DNA of 64,000 nucleotides from Hymenobacter rubripertinctus. GTDB lineage: Bacteria > Bacteroidota > Bacteroidia > Cytophagales > Hymenobacteraceae. A model generated the notes under the pieces. It worked only from the letters and a program-made list of their open reading frames with translations. It did not search any database and was not told the DNA's origin. The DNA lies in contig NZ_QYCN01000010.1 of the NCBI RefSeq assembly GCF_003583925.1, positions 36,830 through 100,829 of the forward strand, in the 5' to 3' direction. Position numbers and translations under genes: made by a program. Below, one piece after another: positions 34,856-43,235 of this stretch (position 1 is its first letter; every line of letters begins with the position of its first letter).

Positions 34856-35692
34856 TTACACGCCGTGCAGCACAAGGGTATTGCCGCGGCGGCTCCAGGA
34901 GCCCCTGGCGGCGCGCGCCCGGGGGATGCCGCCGGGCAGCAGCCCCGGGGCGTGGCGCGGCACCACGGCCGCCAGCACCTGGCGGCCCAGGTCGGCGGGG
35001 CCGATGTTGGGGTTCTGGCGGGTAATCTGGCTGGCCCGGCGGGTCACGTCGTTGGCAAAGCGCACGAAGGAGCGGGCAATTTCGAGCTCCTGCTCGGCGG
35101 GGGCCAGCATTTCCAGCTCCAGGTTGAAGATGCGCTTGGCGTTGCTGGCCAGCACGTTGCCGGCCTTGGAACCCAGCCAGCGGCCGGCTTTGCCGCCGGC
35201 CCACTGGCCGGTATCCTGGCCGAGCGCGGCCCCGGCCCGGGCTCCCAGCGGCCCCAGCCGCCCCCCGAGGGCGGCCCCGGCCCGGCCGCCCAGGGCCGCG
35301 CCGGCCTGCCCCCCGTATTTGCCAGCCAGCCCGGGCAGGGTTTTCTGGCCGAAGTTCATCAGGTAGCGCCCTACTTTCTGGCCGTTATCGGAGGCCACGA
35401 ACCGACGGCCCGCGTCGGCGGCCTTCGTCATCAGGTCACCCAGAAACTGGTTCAGCTCCTGCTCGCTGCCCACTTCGAGCAGCTGGTAGGCCAGTTCCAG
35501 CTCCTGGTCGGGGCCGCCCATTTCAAAGGTTTCGTTCTGGTAGCCCGCGCTGAAGCTCTGCTCGAAGGCCTGCTCGAACTCGTCCTCGAATTCGTGCTCG
35601 AATTCGTGCTGGCCATCGTAGCCGGTTTCAAATTCATCCTGGTAGCCCGGGCCGGCTTCCAGCTCCTGTAGGGTCCGATCAATGTTGTGCAT
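34856..35692 (-). CDS. Acidic-head, Gly-zipper protein B (paralogue of A)
   Basis: 278 residues. The acidic, Phe-rich head (DEFETGYDGQHEFEHEFEDE) precedes ELAYQLLEVGSEQELNQFLG, matching protein A. The centre is a longer Gly/Ala repeat (QAGAALGGRAGAALGGRLG, ARAGAALG) capable of forming packed helices. Then come LEIARSFVRFANDVTRRAS, PRHAPGLLPG and the C-terminal SWSRRGNTLVLHGV. It is the first gene of the minus-strand locus, 113 bp upstream of A. No signal peptide. The near-identical block order shows duplication with divergence concentrated in the head and the Gly core. Confidence 0.78.
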   Translation of the reverse strand: MHNIDRTLQELEAGPGYQDEFETGYDGQHEFEHEFEDEFEQAFEQSFSAGYQNETFEMGGPDQELELAYQLLEVGSEQELNQFLGDLMTKAADAGRRFVASDNGQKVGRYLMNFGQKTLPGLAGKYGGQAGAALGGRAGAALGGRLGPLGARAGAALGQDTGQWAGGKAGRWLGSKAGNVLASNAKRIFNLELEMLAPAEQELEIARSFVRFANDVTRRASQITRQNPNIGPADLGRQVLAAVVPRHAPGLLPGGIPRARAARGSWSRRGNTLVLHGV

Positions 35693-36094
35693 GGCTGATA
35701 AGGGAGGTTAGGTGAAAAGAAGGGGTGGTGTTCCTCCCCGTTTTCAAACCCGGTGCCAGCCTGCCCAACGCCCTTTCCAGCATCTGGAGCGGGGTAAGGG
35801 CGAAACCCATTTCGTTTTACCCCCTCCGGCACCCGGGCCGCCGAAATTCGTTTCGCGCCCCTTGCCCGGCCCACCGGCTCGTTTTGTCCCGCCCGGTTTA
35901 GGGTCCTGACCGGCAAGCCGCACTTGCGGCCGGCAACTTATTTTCTATCTTCCGGCTTTCGTAGGGTTCTGCAACACAACCGCCCCGCGAATTAATACCC
36001 TGCTCCCGGAAGCACTGGTGCCCGCCACCAGGCTGCTCCCCCCTCCTATTCCTATTGCACATTCCGCCTTTCACAACCTCCGGAACGTGTTCTT
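35693..36094. other. Divergent intergenic region with possible promoter
   Basis: No gene seen in this gap between acidic protein B and the outer-membrane receptor. A TTG at 35924-35926 and TATCTTCC at 35946-35953, 19 bp apart, form a one-strand match to the Bacteroidetes -33/-7 promoter with two changes in the -7 box, pointing toward the receptor gene. Confidence 0.4.
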
Positions 36095-38542
36095 ATGCTA
36101 TACTATTCCTGCCGCTCCCTGAGCGGAGTTCAAACGGCCGTTATGGCCCTGCTGCTCGCTATGCCCCTGGGCCTGCGGGCCCAAACGACCCCGGTTTTCA
36201 CCGGCACCGTGCGCACGGCCGCCGGCGCGCCCGCCGAATACGCCACCCTGAGTCTGCACCGCCCCACCGATTCGGTGGTGGTAAAAACCGAATTCAGCGC
36301 CGCCGATGGCCGGTTTCAGCTCCTGGCCCCGGCGGCGGGGCGCTACCTGGTGTCGGTGGCGCAGGTGGGCTGCCAGCGCCTGTGGCTGGGGCCGCTCGAA
36401 GCCGGCGCGGCGGCTCCGCTCACGCTCACGCTGCTGCCCGCCGCCGCCACCCAGCTGCGCGGAGTGGCCGTGGACGGGCAACGGCCGCTGTTTGAGCGCC
36501 TGCCCGACCGCACCCTCGTGCACGTGGCCGAAAGCCCGCTGAGTGCCGGCAGCACCACCCTCGACGTGCTCGGCCGCGCCCCCGGCCTGACCGTAGACGC
36601 CCAGGACAACCTGAGTCTGCGGGGCAAAACCGGCCTGCTGGTGCTGCTTGATGGCAAACGCGTGCCCCTGACCGGGGCCGAGCTGGCCAATATGCTGCGG
36701 AGCCTGCCCGCCGAACAGGTTCAGGAACTGGAGCTGATTACCAACCCACCGGCTAAATACGACGCCCAGGGCGGGGCCGGCATTATCAGCATCCACCTCA
36801 AGAAAGACCAGCGTCTGGGCACCAACGGCACGGCCAACGCCGCCTACGGGCGGGGCCGCTACGGCAAGTTCACGGGGGGCCTGAGCCTGAATCATCGTCA
36901 GAAAAACCTCAACCTGTTCGGCTCCTATGCCTACGCCGACCGCCAGAATTTTCAGGACCTCGACATCAGCCGCACCTACTTACAGGACGGACAGCCAACC
37001 CGTTTCAGTGAGCAGCGCAACACGTCCCGCTCCCACTTGCAGTCGCACACCTGGCGGGCCGGGGCCGATTACACGCTGAGCCCGCGCACCACGGTGGGGC
37101 TGGTGGCGAGCGGACTGGCCAGCCGGCTGCCTTCCCAGGGCTTGAACCTGGCCGATTTCTCCAACACCGACGGCCAGTTGACCAATACCCTTACGGCCCG
37201 CAACAACCGCGACCTGCGCACGCCCAACGCGGCCGGTGTGCTCAGCCTGCGCCACCAGTTCGCCCAAGACTCGCTGGGCACGCCCGAGCTCACGGCCGAC
37301 CTCGACGCGGCCCGCTACGGCCTGGGGCGCCGCCTCGACCTACTCACCACCTATCCGCTTCGCTCCCAGAACAACACGAACCGGCTGCTGGGCGACCAAA
37401 ACGGCACGCTCTGGCTGAGCAGCGCCAAAGCCGACTACGTGCGCAACCTGCGCGGCCGCCTGCGCCTCGAAGCCGGGGCCAAGGCCAGCCGGGTGGCGTC
37501 GGACAACGATGTGCTGTTCGAGCGCGAGCAGGACGGCCAGCGGCAGACCGACACGGGCCTCACCAACCGTTTCCGCTACACCGAAACCATCGGGGCCGGC
37601 TACGCCAGCCTCACCCGCACCCGGCCGGGCCTAACGCTGACGGGCGGCCTGCGGGGCGAGTACACCCGCACCGACGGCCGCCAGGACGTGGGCGGCCAGC
37701 AATTTCGGCGGCGCTACTTCCAGCTGTTTCCCAACCTGAGCCTGAGCCGGCCGCTAACGGCCCACCACGAGCTGACGCTGGCCCTGAGCCGCCGCCTCGA
37801 CCGGCCCACTTACAACCAGCTCAACCCTTTCCGCTCCTACCTCGACCCCACGTCTTACCGCGTGGGCAACCCCGCCCTCTGGCCCCAGACCAGCACCCGC
37901 GTGGAGCTGACGCACACGTTCAAGGAGAAATACAGCACCGGCCTGAACTACACCCGCACCCACCGCCCCATCCTGAGCGTGTATCGGCTCGATGCCCAGG
38001 GCCTGGTGGCCGCCACCGACGTGAACCTGCCCAACCAGGATTACTGGGCTCTGACGCTGGCGGCCCCGCTCGAACCGGCCAAGTGGTGGAAGCTCTACGC
38101 CGACGCCGAGCTGTTCTACATCCGCTTCCAGGGCCAGCTGGAGGGCCAGCCGCTGCCCGCAGCCCAGCCCGGCGCTATCCTGGGCCTCACTAACTCGTTT
38201 AAGCTGCCCCACGGCTGGAGCGCCGAACTGAATGGCCGCTACAACTCGCTGGAGCGCTACGGCTACCAGCTGGTGCGCGCCTTTGCCCAGGTGGGGGCCG
38301 GCGTGCAGAAGTCGGTGGGGCCAGCCACGTTCCGGCTCAACGCGGCCGATGTGTTCTACACCCTGCCCATGCGCGTCTCGGCCCGCTACCAGCCGCTGGC
38401 CGAGTCCTACCGCACGGCCCAGGACTCGCGCATCATCACGGCCTCGTTCACCTACCGCTTCGGCAACGCCAAAGTAGCCGCCGCCCGCCGCGCCAAAAGC
38501 GGGGCCGAAGACGAAAAGCGCCGTGCCGGCGGGGTGCAGTAG
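36095..38542 (+). CDS. Outer-membrane beta-barrel receptor family protein
   Basis: 815 residues. The signal peptide ends LRAQT (about residue 30). A carboxypeptidase-regulatory-like beta domain (VFTGTVRTAAGAPAEYATLS, residues 33-115) follows, then a plug-like region (STTLDVLGRAPGLTVDAQDN, LVLLDGKRVPL, EQVQELELITNPPAKYDAQG) and a C-terminal barrel ending near FTYRFGNAK. This is the OMP_b-brl_3/TonB-receptor-like family abundant in Bacteroidota, and the same family as the protein at 58711. The basic tail after the last strand is unusual for a barrel. Ligand unknown. Confidence 0.86.
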   Translation: MLYYSCRSLSGVQTAVMALLLAMPLGLRAQTTPVFTGTVRTAAGAPAEYATLSLHRPTDSVVVKTEFSAADGRFQLLAPAAGRYLVSVAQVGCQRLWLGPLEAGAAAPLTLTLLPAAATQLRGVAVDGQRPLFERLPDRTLVHVAESPLSAGSTTLDVLGRAPGLTVDAQDNLSLRGKTGLLVLLDGKRVPLTGAELANMLRSLPAEQVQELELITNPPAKYDAQGGAGIISIHLKKDQRLGTNGTANAAYGRGRYGKFTGGLSLNHRQKNLNLFGSYAYADRQNFQDLDISRTYLQDGQPTRFSEQRNTSRSHLQSHTWRAGADYTLSPRTTVGLVASGLASRLPSQGLNLADFSNTDGQLTNTLTARNNRDLRTPNAAGVLSLRHQFAQDSLGTPELTADLDAARYGLGRRLDLLTTYPLRSQNNTNRLLGDQNGTLWLSSAKADYVRNLRGRLRLEAGAKASRVASDNDVLFEREQDGQRQTDTGLTNRFRYTETIGAGYASLTRTRPGLTLTGGLRGEYTRTDGRQDVGGQQFRRRYFQLFPNLSLSRPLTAHHELTLALSRRLDRPTYNQLNPFRSYLDPTSYRVGNPALWPQTSTRVELTHTFKEKYSTGLNYTRTHRPILSVYRLDAQGLVAATDVNLPNQDYWALTLAAPLEPAKWWKLYADAELFYIRFQGQLEGQPLPAAQPGAILGLTNSFKLPHGWSAELNGRYNSLERYGYQLVRAFAQVGAGVQKSVGPATFRLNAADVFYTLPMRVSARYQPLAESYRTAQDSRIITASFTYRFGNAKVAAARRAKSGAEDEKRRAGGVQ

Positions 38543-38659
38543 CGGTGAATGCGTGAGTGGGTGAATGAGTAAGCCGCTGGGTTATGGCCCGACTGGCGCA
38601 GCTAGCGAACCGAGCCGCCAATTCGTCCTTTTCTGAGCGCAAAACGCCGAATTACCCAA

Positions 38660-38692
38660 AAGCCCCTGACGTCAAGCAGCCGTCAGGGGCTT
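38660..38692. terminator. Hairpin between convergent genes
   Basis: A perfect 12-bp stem (AAGCCCCTGACG and complement) with a 9-nt loop lies in the 232-bp gap between the receptor and the isochorismatase-like gene. Period-8 GTGAATG-type repeats flank it near 38546-38575 and, inverted, near 38757-38782. Confidence 0.7.
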
Positions 38693-38774
38693 CGTGTTTG
38701 TCAGCGTTCTTGATTTCGGAAAGAACGAATTGCTTCCGCGCCGTTCAGCATGACGGTCTCACCCACTCACGCAT

Positions 38775-39422
38775 TCACCGATTGTAGCCCCGGCTTTCCT
38801 GGAATATTTCCTCGTCCTCGGCGGTGGCCAGATGGGCCAGCAGTTCGGTGTGCGTCATGGGGTAGGAGAACATGGGGAAGTTCTTTTCGCAGGCCAGGCG
38901 CTGTTCTTCCTCGCTCACGGTGGCCGTGCAGTCGGTGAGCGTGTACACCTGGTAGCCCAGCTCGTAGGCCGTACGCATCGTCGACTCGACGCAGCAGTTG
39001 GTCAGGAAGCCGGCCAGGGCCAGGTGGGTGATACCGCGCTGGCGGAGCACGAAATCGAGGTTGGTACTCCCGAAACCGTCGAGGCCACGCTTGCCTTCGA
39101 TGATGAGGTCCCGGGGCTCGGGGCGCAGGGCTTCCACGATTTCCGCGCCCCAGGAGCCCTGCCGGAACGAATTGCTATCGACCACGCCCTTGAGGATGCC
39201 GTAGGGCTGGCGGCTCAGCTCCCGGTAATTGTCGGTGAAGCTGATGGGCAGGTGCAGGATGGTCGCGCCGTAGTTGCGGGCCTTGCGCACCAGCTCCACG
39301 GTGTTGGCCAGCATATCGGTCTGGTGCATCACGGCGCGCACCGCCTCGTGCAGGGAGCCGCCGGGCGTGGTGAAGTCGTTCTGAAACTCGATGAGGACGA
39401 GGGCAGTGGTGTTTGGGTTCAT
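38775..39422 (-). CDS. Isochorismatase-like cysteine hydrolase
   Basis: 215 residues of the isochorismatase-like hydrolase superfamily. The catalytic triad is visible: D16 (IEFQNDF), K111 (EGKRGLDGF) and C144 (FLTNCCVEST). Length and motif spacing are normal. It is cytoplasmic and probably hydrolyses a small amide or carbamoyl compound; substrate cannot be assigned. It stands alone on the minus strand, facing the receptor gene. The C-terminal 10-15 residues (EIFQESRGYNR) run toward the intergenic repeats. Confidence 0.88.
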   Translation of the reverse strand: MNPNTTALVLIEFQNDFTTPGGSLHEAVRAVMHQTDMLANTVELVRKARNYGATILHLPISFTDNYRELSRQPYGILKGVVDSNSFRQGSWGAEIVEALRPEPRDLIIEGKRGLDGFGSTNLDFVLRQRGITHLALAGFLTNCCVESTMRTAYELGYQVYTLTDCTATVSEEEQRLACEKNFPMFSYPMTHTELLAHLATAEDEEIFQESRGYNR

Positions 39423-39667
39423 AGCGGTAGGGAGTCAGGAGGTTGTTGTTGAATAAGTTACCATCCTCTCCCGCCAAAGTCAACTTTCCCGTGTTATTAT
39501 ATTCGTTAAACGAGAATGCCCGTATGTTGCCACTGCTCTCCTGATCCTCTGCTATAAGCCGAACGAACTGACTTTCGCCCCGGCAGTTGTAAGAATTGTT
39601 AAATCCCCCTTCATGAAACGCCACTTCACCACCAATCACGAGCTGTAGGTACCAACCGACAACTCAG

Positions 39668-39901
39668 ATGAAACAACCCAAAAAACACTGGGCCTGGACG
39701 CCCCGCCAACGCGGCCGCATCTGATTCTACAGCACCTTTTATCGAGCTTACCAACCCAGCAAAGACCTGACCCGAATCCTTTGGGGAAACCACCGCAGCC
39801 AAACCCGCGAAGCCTTGGCTTTGATTCGAGGAGGGGCTGATGAAACAGAAATGCATTTTCCGTATCACCACATGCACTATGGGCATTGGATTAGCGGCTA
39901 A
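39668..39901 (+). pseudogene. Small protein gene interrupted by in-frame TGA
   Basis: From ATG 39668 the frame reads MKQPKKHWAWTPRQRGRI, then TGA (39722-39724), then continues without further stops as FYSTFYRAYQPSKDL, RILWGNHRSQTREALALIRG to a TAA at 39899-39901. The continuous 77-codon frame and coherent composition on both sides suggest a real small gene in which one codon, plausibly TGG (Trp), became TGA. A strong hairpin follows the TAA by 5 nt, as expected for a transcribed gene. The rest of the gap (39423-39667) shows no gene. Confidence 0.5.
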
Positions 39902-39906
39902 ATGAG

Positions 39907-39936
39907 AGAAGGGCCGCCAGAAATGGCGGCCCTTCT
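39907..39936 (+). terminator. GAAA-tetraloop terminator
   Basis: A perfect 13-bp stem (AGAAGGGCCGCCA and complement) with a GAAA loop lies just after the small interrupted gene and 54 nt before the end of convergent porX. Confidence 0.8.
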
Positions 39937-39989
39937 TGTATTACGAACCAGTTGAAAACGTCAACTGACAGCTATCAAATCGAAACTCC

Positions 39990-41555
39990 CTACCCTTTCG
40001 CGCTCAGCGTCACGTACGGGATAATGCACTCCTCCAGGGAGATGCCGCCATGCTGGAACGTGTCCTTGTAGTAGTTCACGTAGTAGTTGTAGTTGTTGGG
40101 GTAGGCGAAGAAGAAGTCGCCGACCGTGAACACGTAGGCGGTGCTCACGTTTTCGCGGGGCAGGAAGATGTTCTCCGGCTTGCGCACCGTGTACACGTCC
40201 TTGGTGTCGTCGAAGCCCAGGTTTTTGCCGTGCTTGTAGCGCAGGTTGGTGTTCGTGTTCCGGTCGCCCACAATTTTGTAGGGCCGCTTCACGCGAATTG
40301 TGCCGTGGTCGGTGGTGATGATGAGCTTGCCCTTGCGCTCGGCAATCTGCTGGAACATCTCATAGAGCGGCGAGTGCAAAAACCACGATTTGGTCAGGCT
40401 CCGGTAGGCCGATTCGTCGGCGGCCAGCTCCCGGATCATGGCCATGTCGGTGCGGGCGTGCGAGAGCATGTCCACGAAATTATAGACGATGACGTTGCAC
40501 TTGTAGTTGTTGTGCAGGTTGGCCATTTTGCCCAGCAAATCCTTGCCGGCTTGCAGGTTGGTTACCTTGTGGTAGCTGAACTTGTGCTTCTGGTTGGCCT
40601 TCTGGAACATGATTTCCATGAACTCGGCCTCGTGCATGTTCTTGCCCTCGTCGTCGTCGTCCCACACCCACAGGTTGGGGTATTTCTTCTGGATTTCGCT
40701 CGGCATCATGCCCGAGAAGATGGCATTACGGGCGTAGGCCGTGGTAGTGGGCAGAATGCTGTAGTAGGTTTCCTCCGAATCGACGGTGAACAGCTCCGCA
40801 ATGATGGGTTCGAGCACCTTCCACTGGTCGTAGCGCAGGTTGTCGATGAGCAGGAAGTACACGGGCGTGTCGCCGGTTTCCTTGAGCAGCGGGAACACGC
40901 GCTTCTGGAACAGCTGGTGCGACATGAGCGGGGCGTCCTCGTCGCCGTGGAGCCAGTCCTCGTAGTTTTCCTGAATGAAGCGGCCGAAGTACGTATTGGC
41001 CTCGTCCTTCTGCATGTTGAAAACCTCGGCCATGCTTTTGCCCTCAGTTTCGTTGATTTCCAGCTCCCAGTACACCAGCTTCTTGTACACGTCGGCCCAT
41101 TCGGCGGGCGTCAGCCGGTCGCCGAGCTGCATGCCCAGCTGGCGGAAGTCGCGCTGGTAGCCGGAGTTGGTTTTCTCGCTCACCAGGCGCTTGTTGTCAA
41201 GCACCTTCTTCACGGCCAGCAGAATCTGGTTGGGGTTGACGGGCTTGATGAGATAATCGGCGATTTTGGAGCCGATGGCCTCCTCCATGATGTGCTCTTC
41301 CTCGCTTTTGGTAATCATAATCACCGGCACGGTCGGGCGGATGGCCTTGATTTCGGTGAGGGTTTCGAGGCCCGTCAGGCCGGGCATGTTCTCGTCGAGA
41401 AACACGATGTCGTAGGTTTTTTCCTGAATTTCCTCGACCGCGTCGGTTCCGCTGTTTACGCCGGTTACGTTGTACCCTTTTTCTTTGAGGAAGAGAATGT
41501 GGGGCTTAAGCAGGTCGATTTCGTCATCGGCCCAGAGGATGCTGTATTGTTGCAT
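39990..41555 (-). CDS. porX: PorX: response regulator with PglZ-type phosphatase domain
   Basis: 521 residues. Receiver domain 1-~125 has the acidic pair D10/D11, phospho-acceptor D54 (IVFLDENMPGL) and K104 (LIKPVNP). The remainder is a PglZ/alkaline-phosphatase-like domain, with metal-site segments FLLIDNLRYDQW, ITTDHGTIRVKRP and TTTAYARNAIFSGMMPS. PorX partners the kinase PorY and regulates type IX secretion genes in Bacteroidota, through SigP, and can act as a nucleotide phosphodiesterase. No porY is in this window. The gene is a single unit with its own upstream gap. Confidence 0.93.
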   Translation of the reverse strand: MQQYSILWADDEIDLLKPHILFLKEKGYNVTGVNSGTDAVEEIQEKTYDIVFLDENMPGLTGLETLTEIKAIRPTVPVIMITKSEEEHIMEEAIGSKIADYLIKPVNPNQILLAVKKVLDNKRLVSEKTNSGYQRDFRQLGMQLGDRLTPAEWADVYKKLVYWELEINETEGKSMAEVFNMQKDEANTYFGRFIQENYEDWLHGDEDAPLMSHQLFQKRVFPLLKETGDTPVYFLLIDNLRYDQWKVLEPIIAELFTVDSEETYYSILPTTTAYARNAIFSGMMPSEIQKKYPNLWVWDDDDEGKNMHEAEFMEIMFQKANQKHKFSYHKVTNLQAGKDLLGKMANLHNNYKCNVIVYNFVDMLSHARTDMAMIRELAADESAYRSLTKSWFLHSPLYEMFQQIAERKGKLIITTDHGTIRVKRPYKIVGDRNTNTNLRYKHGKNLGFDDTKDVYTVRKPENIFLPRENVSTAYVFTVGDFFFAYPNNYNYYVNYYKDTFQHGGISLEECIIPYVTLSAKG

Positions 41556-41924
41556 ATACGGGTTTTGGGAGTGCGTTCAAACAACCTCAGACACTAGTCT
41601 GAGGATTCTGTCCACGAGCTTCAAAGAACCTCATCCGGACGGAAAGCGGCGGCGGCGTAGCGCCCGCCCCGTTGCCGGAAGTAGTAACTGAAGTTTCGTA
41701 AGTAGCTTTACTCCCAATCCCTGGCTTTTGGTTGTCGAAAAATTATCAAAATCAGATATTCTGACCTAACGTAGTTGCAAAGAAGCCAAAAAAAGTTGGG
41801 TTCTGTTTGGATGACCAAACGGCGCACGGTGCTTTTTCGCGTATTGGTGGCTGAAATCAGTGGCTTCCGGGCCAGCCCGCGCCGTTTGCCAACCCGCCAG
41901 GCCCCGAGTCTGGCCCCGCCTCTT
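41556..41924. other. Divergent gap between porX and the HD-domain gene
   Basis: No gene supported. An AT-rich stretch around 41735-41800 likely contains promoters for both flanking genes, but no exact TAnnTTTG box was found. An in-frame extension of the HD gene back to 41775 is Arg/Pro-rich and was not accepted. Confidence 0.4.
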
Positions 41925-43154
41925 ATGAACAAAAAGAAAATCTTCAACGACCCCGTCTACGGCTTCGTCACCATTCCGACCGAGCTGCTGTTTGACCTGA
42001 TTGAGCACACGTATTTTCAGCGCCTACGCCGGATTCAGCAACTGGGCCTGACGAGTTTCGTGTATCCGGGAGCCCTGCACACGCGCTTTCACCACGCCCT
42101 GGGGGCCATGCACCTGATGACGCTGGCCCTGCGCACGCTCAAGGACAAGGGCGTGAAGATTACGGCCCGGGAAGGCGAGGCCGCCATGGCCGCCATCCTG
42201 CTCCACGACATCGGCCACGGCCCCCTCTCCCACGCCCTGGAGCGCAGCATTTTCCACGACGTACACCACGAGGAACTGAGCCTGCACCTCATGCGCAAGC
42301 TCAACGGGGAGTTTGGCGGGGCGCTGGATTTGGCCATCGAGATTTTCCGGGGTACCTACGCCCGGCCGTTTTTTCACCAGCTTGTGAGCAGCCAGCTCGA
42401 TATGGACCGGCTCGACTACCTCAACCGCGACTCGTTTTATACCGGCGTGCAGGAGGGCCGCCCCGGGGCCGACCGCCTGATTAAAATGCTGACCGTGGTG
42501 GATGAGCGGTTGGTGCTGGAGGAAAAGGCAGTGTACAGCATTGAGAACTTTTTGGTGAGCCGGCGGCTGATGTACTGGCAGGTGTACCTGCACAAAACCG
42601 TGACCTCGGCCGAGCAGATGGTGATTCGCATCATGCAGCGGGCCCGCGACCTGGTGCGCGCCGGCTCCGAAGTGCCTGCCTCGCCCAACCTGCACTTCTT
42701 CCTCTCCCGCCCCGTCACGCAGCAGCAGCTGGAACGCGACGACGAGATTCTGCGCCGCTTCACCCGCCTCGACGATACCGACGTGTGGGCCGCCGTGAAG
42801 CTCTGGGCCGACCACCCCGATAAGGTGCTGCGCTACCTGGCCCAGAGTATGCTCGACCGCCACCTGTTCAAAATCACGCTCCAGGCCCAGCCCTTCGACG
42901 AGGAGTTCCAGCTTGGTATTGTCGAGCTGATTGCCGCCCGCTTCAACCTCTCGCCCGCCGACGCGGCCCAGCTCATGCTCATCGGCCGCATCAGCAACAA
43001 CGCCTACGACGCCGACGGCCGCGACCCCATCGACGTGCTCACCAAACGCGGCCAGGTCATCAATGTGGCCGAAGCTTCCGACTTGCCCAACATCAAGGCC
43101 CTGGGCCAGCGGGTAGAAAAGCATTATATCTGCTACCCCAAGGAAATTCTGTAG
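41925..43154 (+). CDS. HD-domain phosphohydrolase
   Basis: 409 residues from MNKKKIFNDPVYGFVTIP. The HD metal motif is split in the usual way: H52/H56 region (LHTRFHHALGAM), H94-D95 (LLHDIGHGPLSHALE) and a later Asp in QLDMDRLDYLNRDS. It belongs to the dGTPase-like/SAMHD1-related HD group common in Bacteroidota, acting in the cytoplasm on nucleotides; the exact substrate is not known. It lies 81 bp upstream of lpxD on the same strand, an order often kept with the lpx genes in this phylum. Confidence 0.88.
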   Translation: MNKKKIFNDPVYGFVTIPTELLFDLIEHTYFQRLRRIQQLGLTSFVYPGALHTRFHHALGAMHLMTLALRTLKDKGVKITAREGEAAMAAILLHDIGHGPLSHALERSIFHDVHHEELSLHLMRKLNGEFGGALDLAIEIFRGTYARPFFHQLVSSQLDMDRLDYLNRDSFYTGVQEGRPGADRLIKMLTVVDERLVLEEKAVYSIENFLVSRRLMYWQVYLHKTVTSAEQMVIRIMQRARDLVRAGSEVPASPNLHFFLSRPVTQQQLERDDEILRRFTRLDDTDVWAAVKLWADHPDKVLRYLAQSMLDRHLFKITLQAQPFDEEFQLGIVELIAARFNLSPADAAQLMLIGRISNNAYDADGRDPIDVLTKRGQVINVAEASDLPNIKALGQRVEKHYICYPKEIL

Positions 43155-43223
43155 GGCTGTCCCTCGCGCTGGCGTGGCCCCCGGCGGTCCGCAGCCGCCG
43201 GGGCCGGGAAATAGATTATTCTC

Positions 43224-43231
43224 TACTTTTG
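43224..43231 (+). promoter_or_regulatory. Consensus -7 box (TACTTTTG) abutting the lpxD start codon
   Basis: TACTTTTG matches TAnnTTTG exactly and ends only 4 nt before the lpxD ATG at 43236. Transcription from it would start at or within a few bases of the ATG, giving a leaderless or nearly leaderless mRNA. Confidence 0.55.
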
Positions 43232-43235
43232 CCCG

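Noticed and set aside
26199..35692. Extracellular contractile injection system
   Set aside because: No sheath, tube, baseplate or AAA+ remodelling gene of the type expected is present.
39626..39886. 86-codon minus-strand open frame
   Set aside because: It overlaps the better-supported plus-strand small gene with its own terminator.
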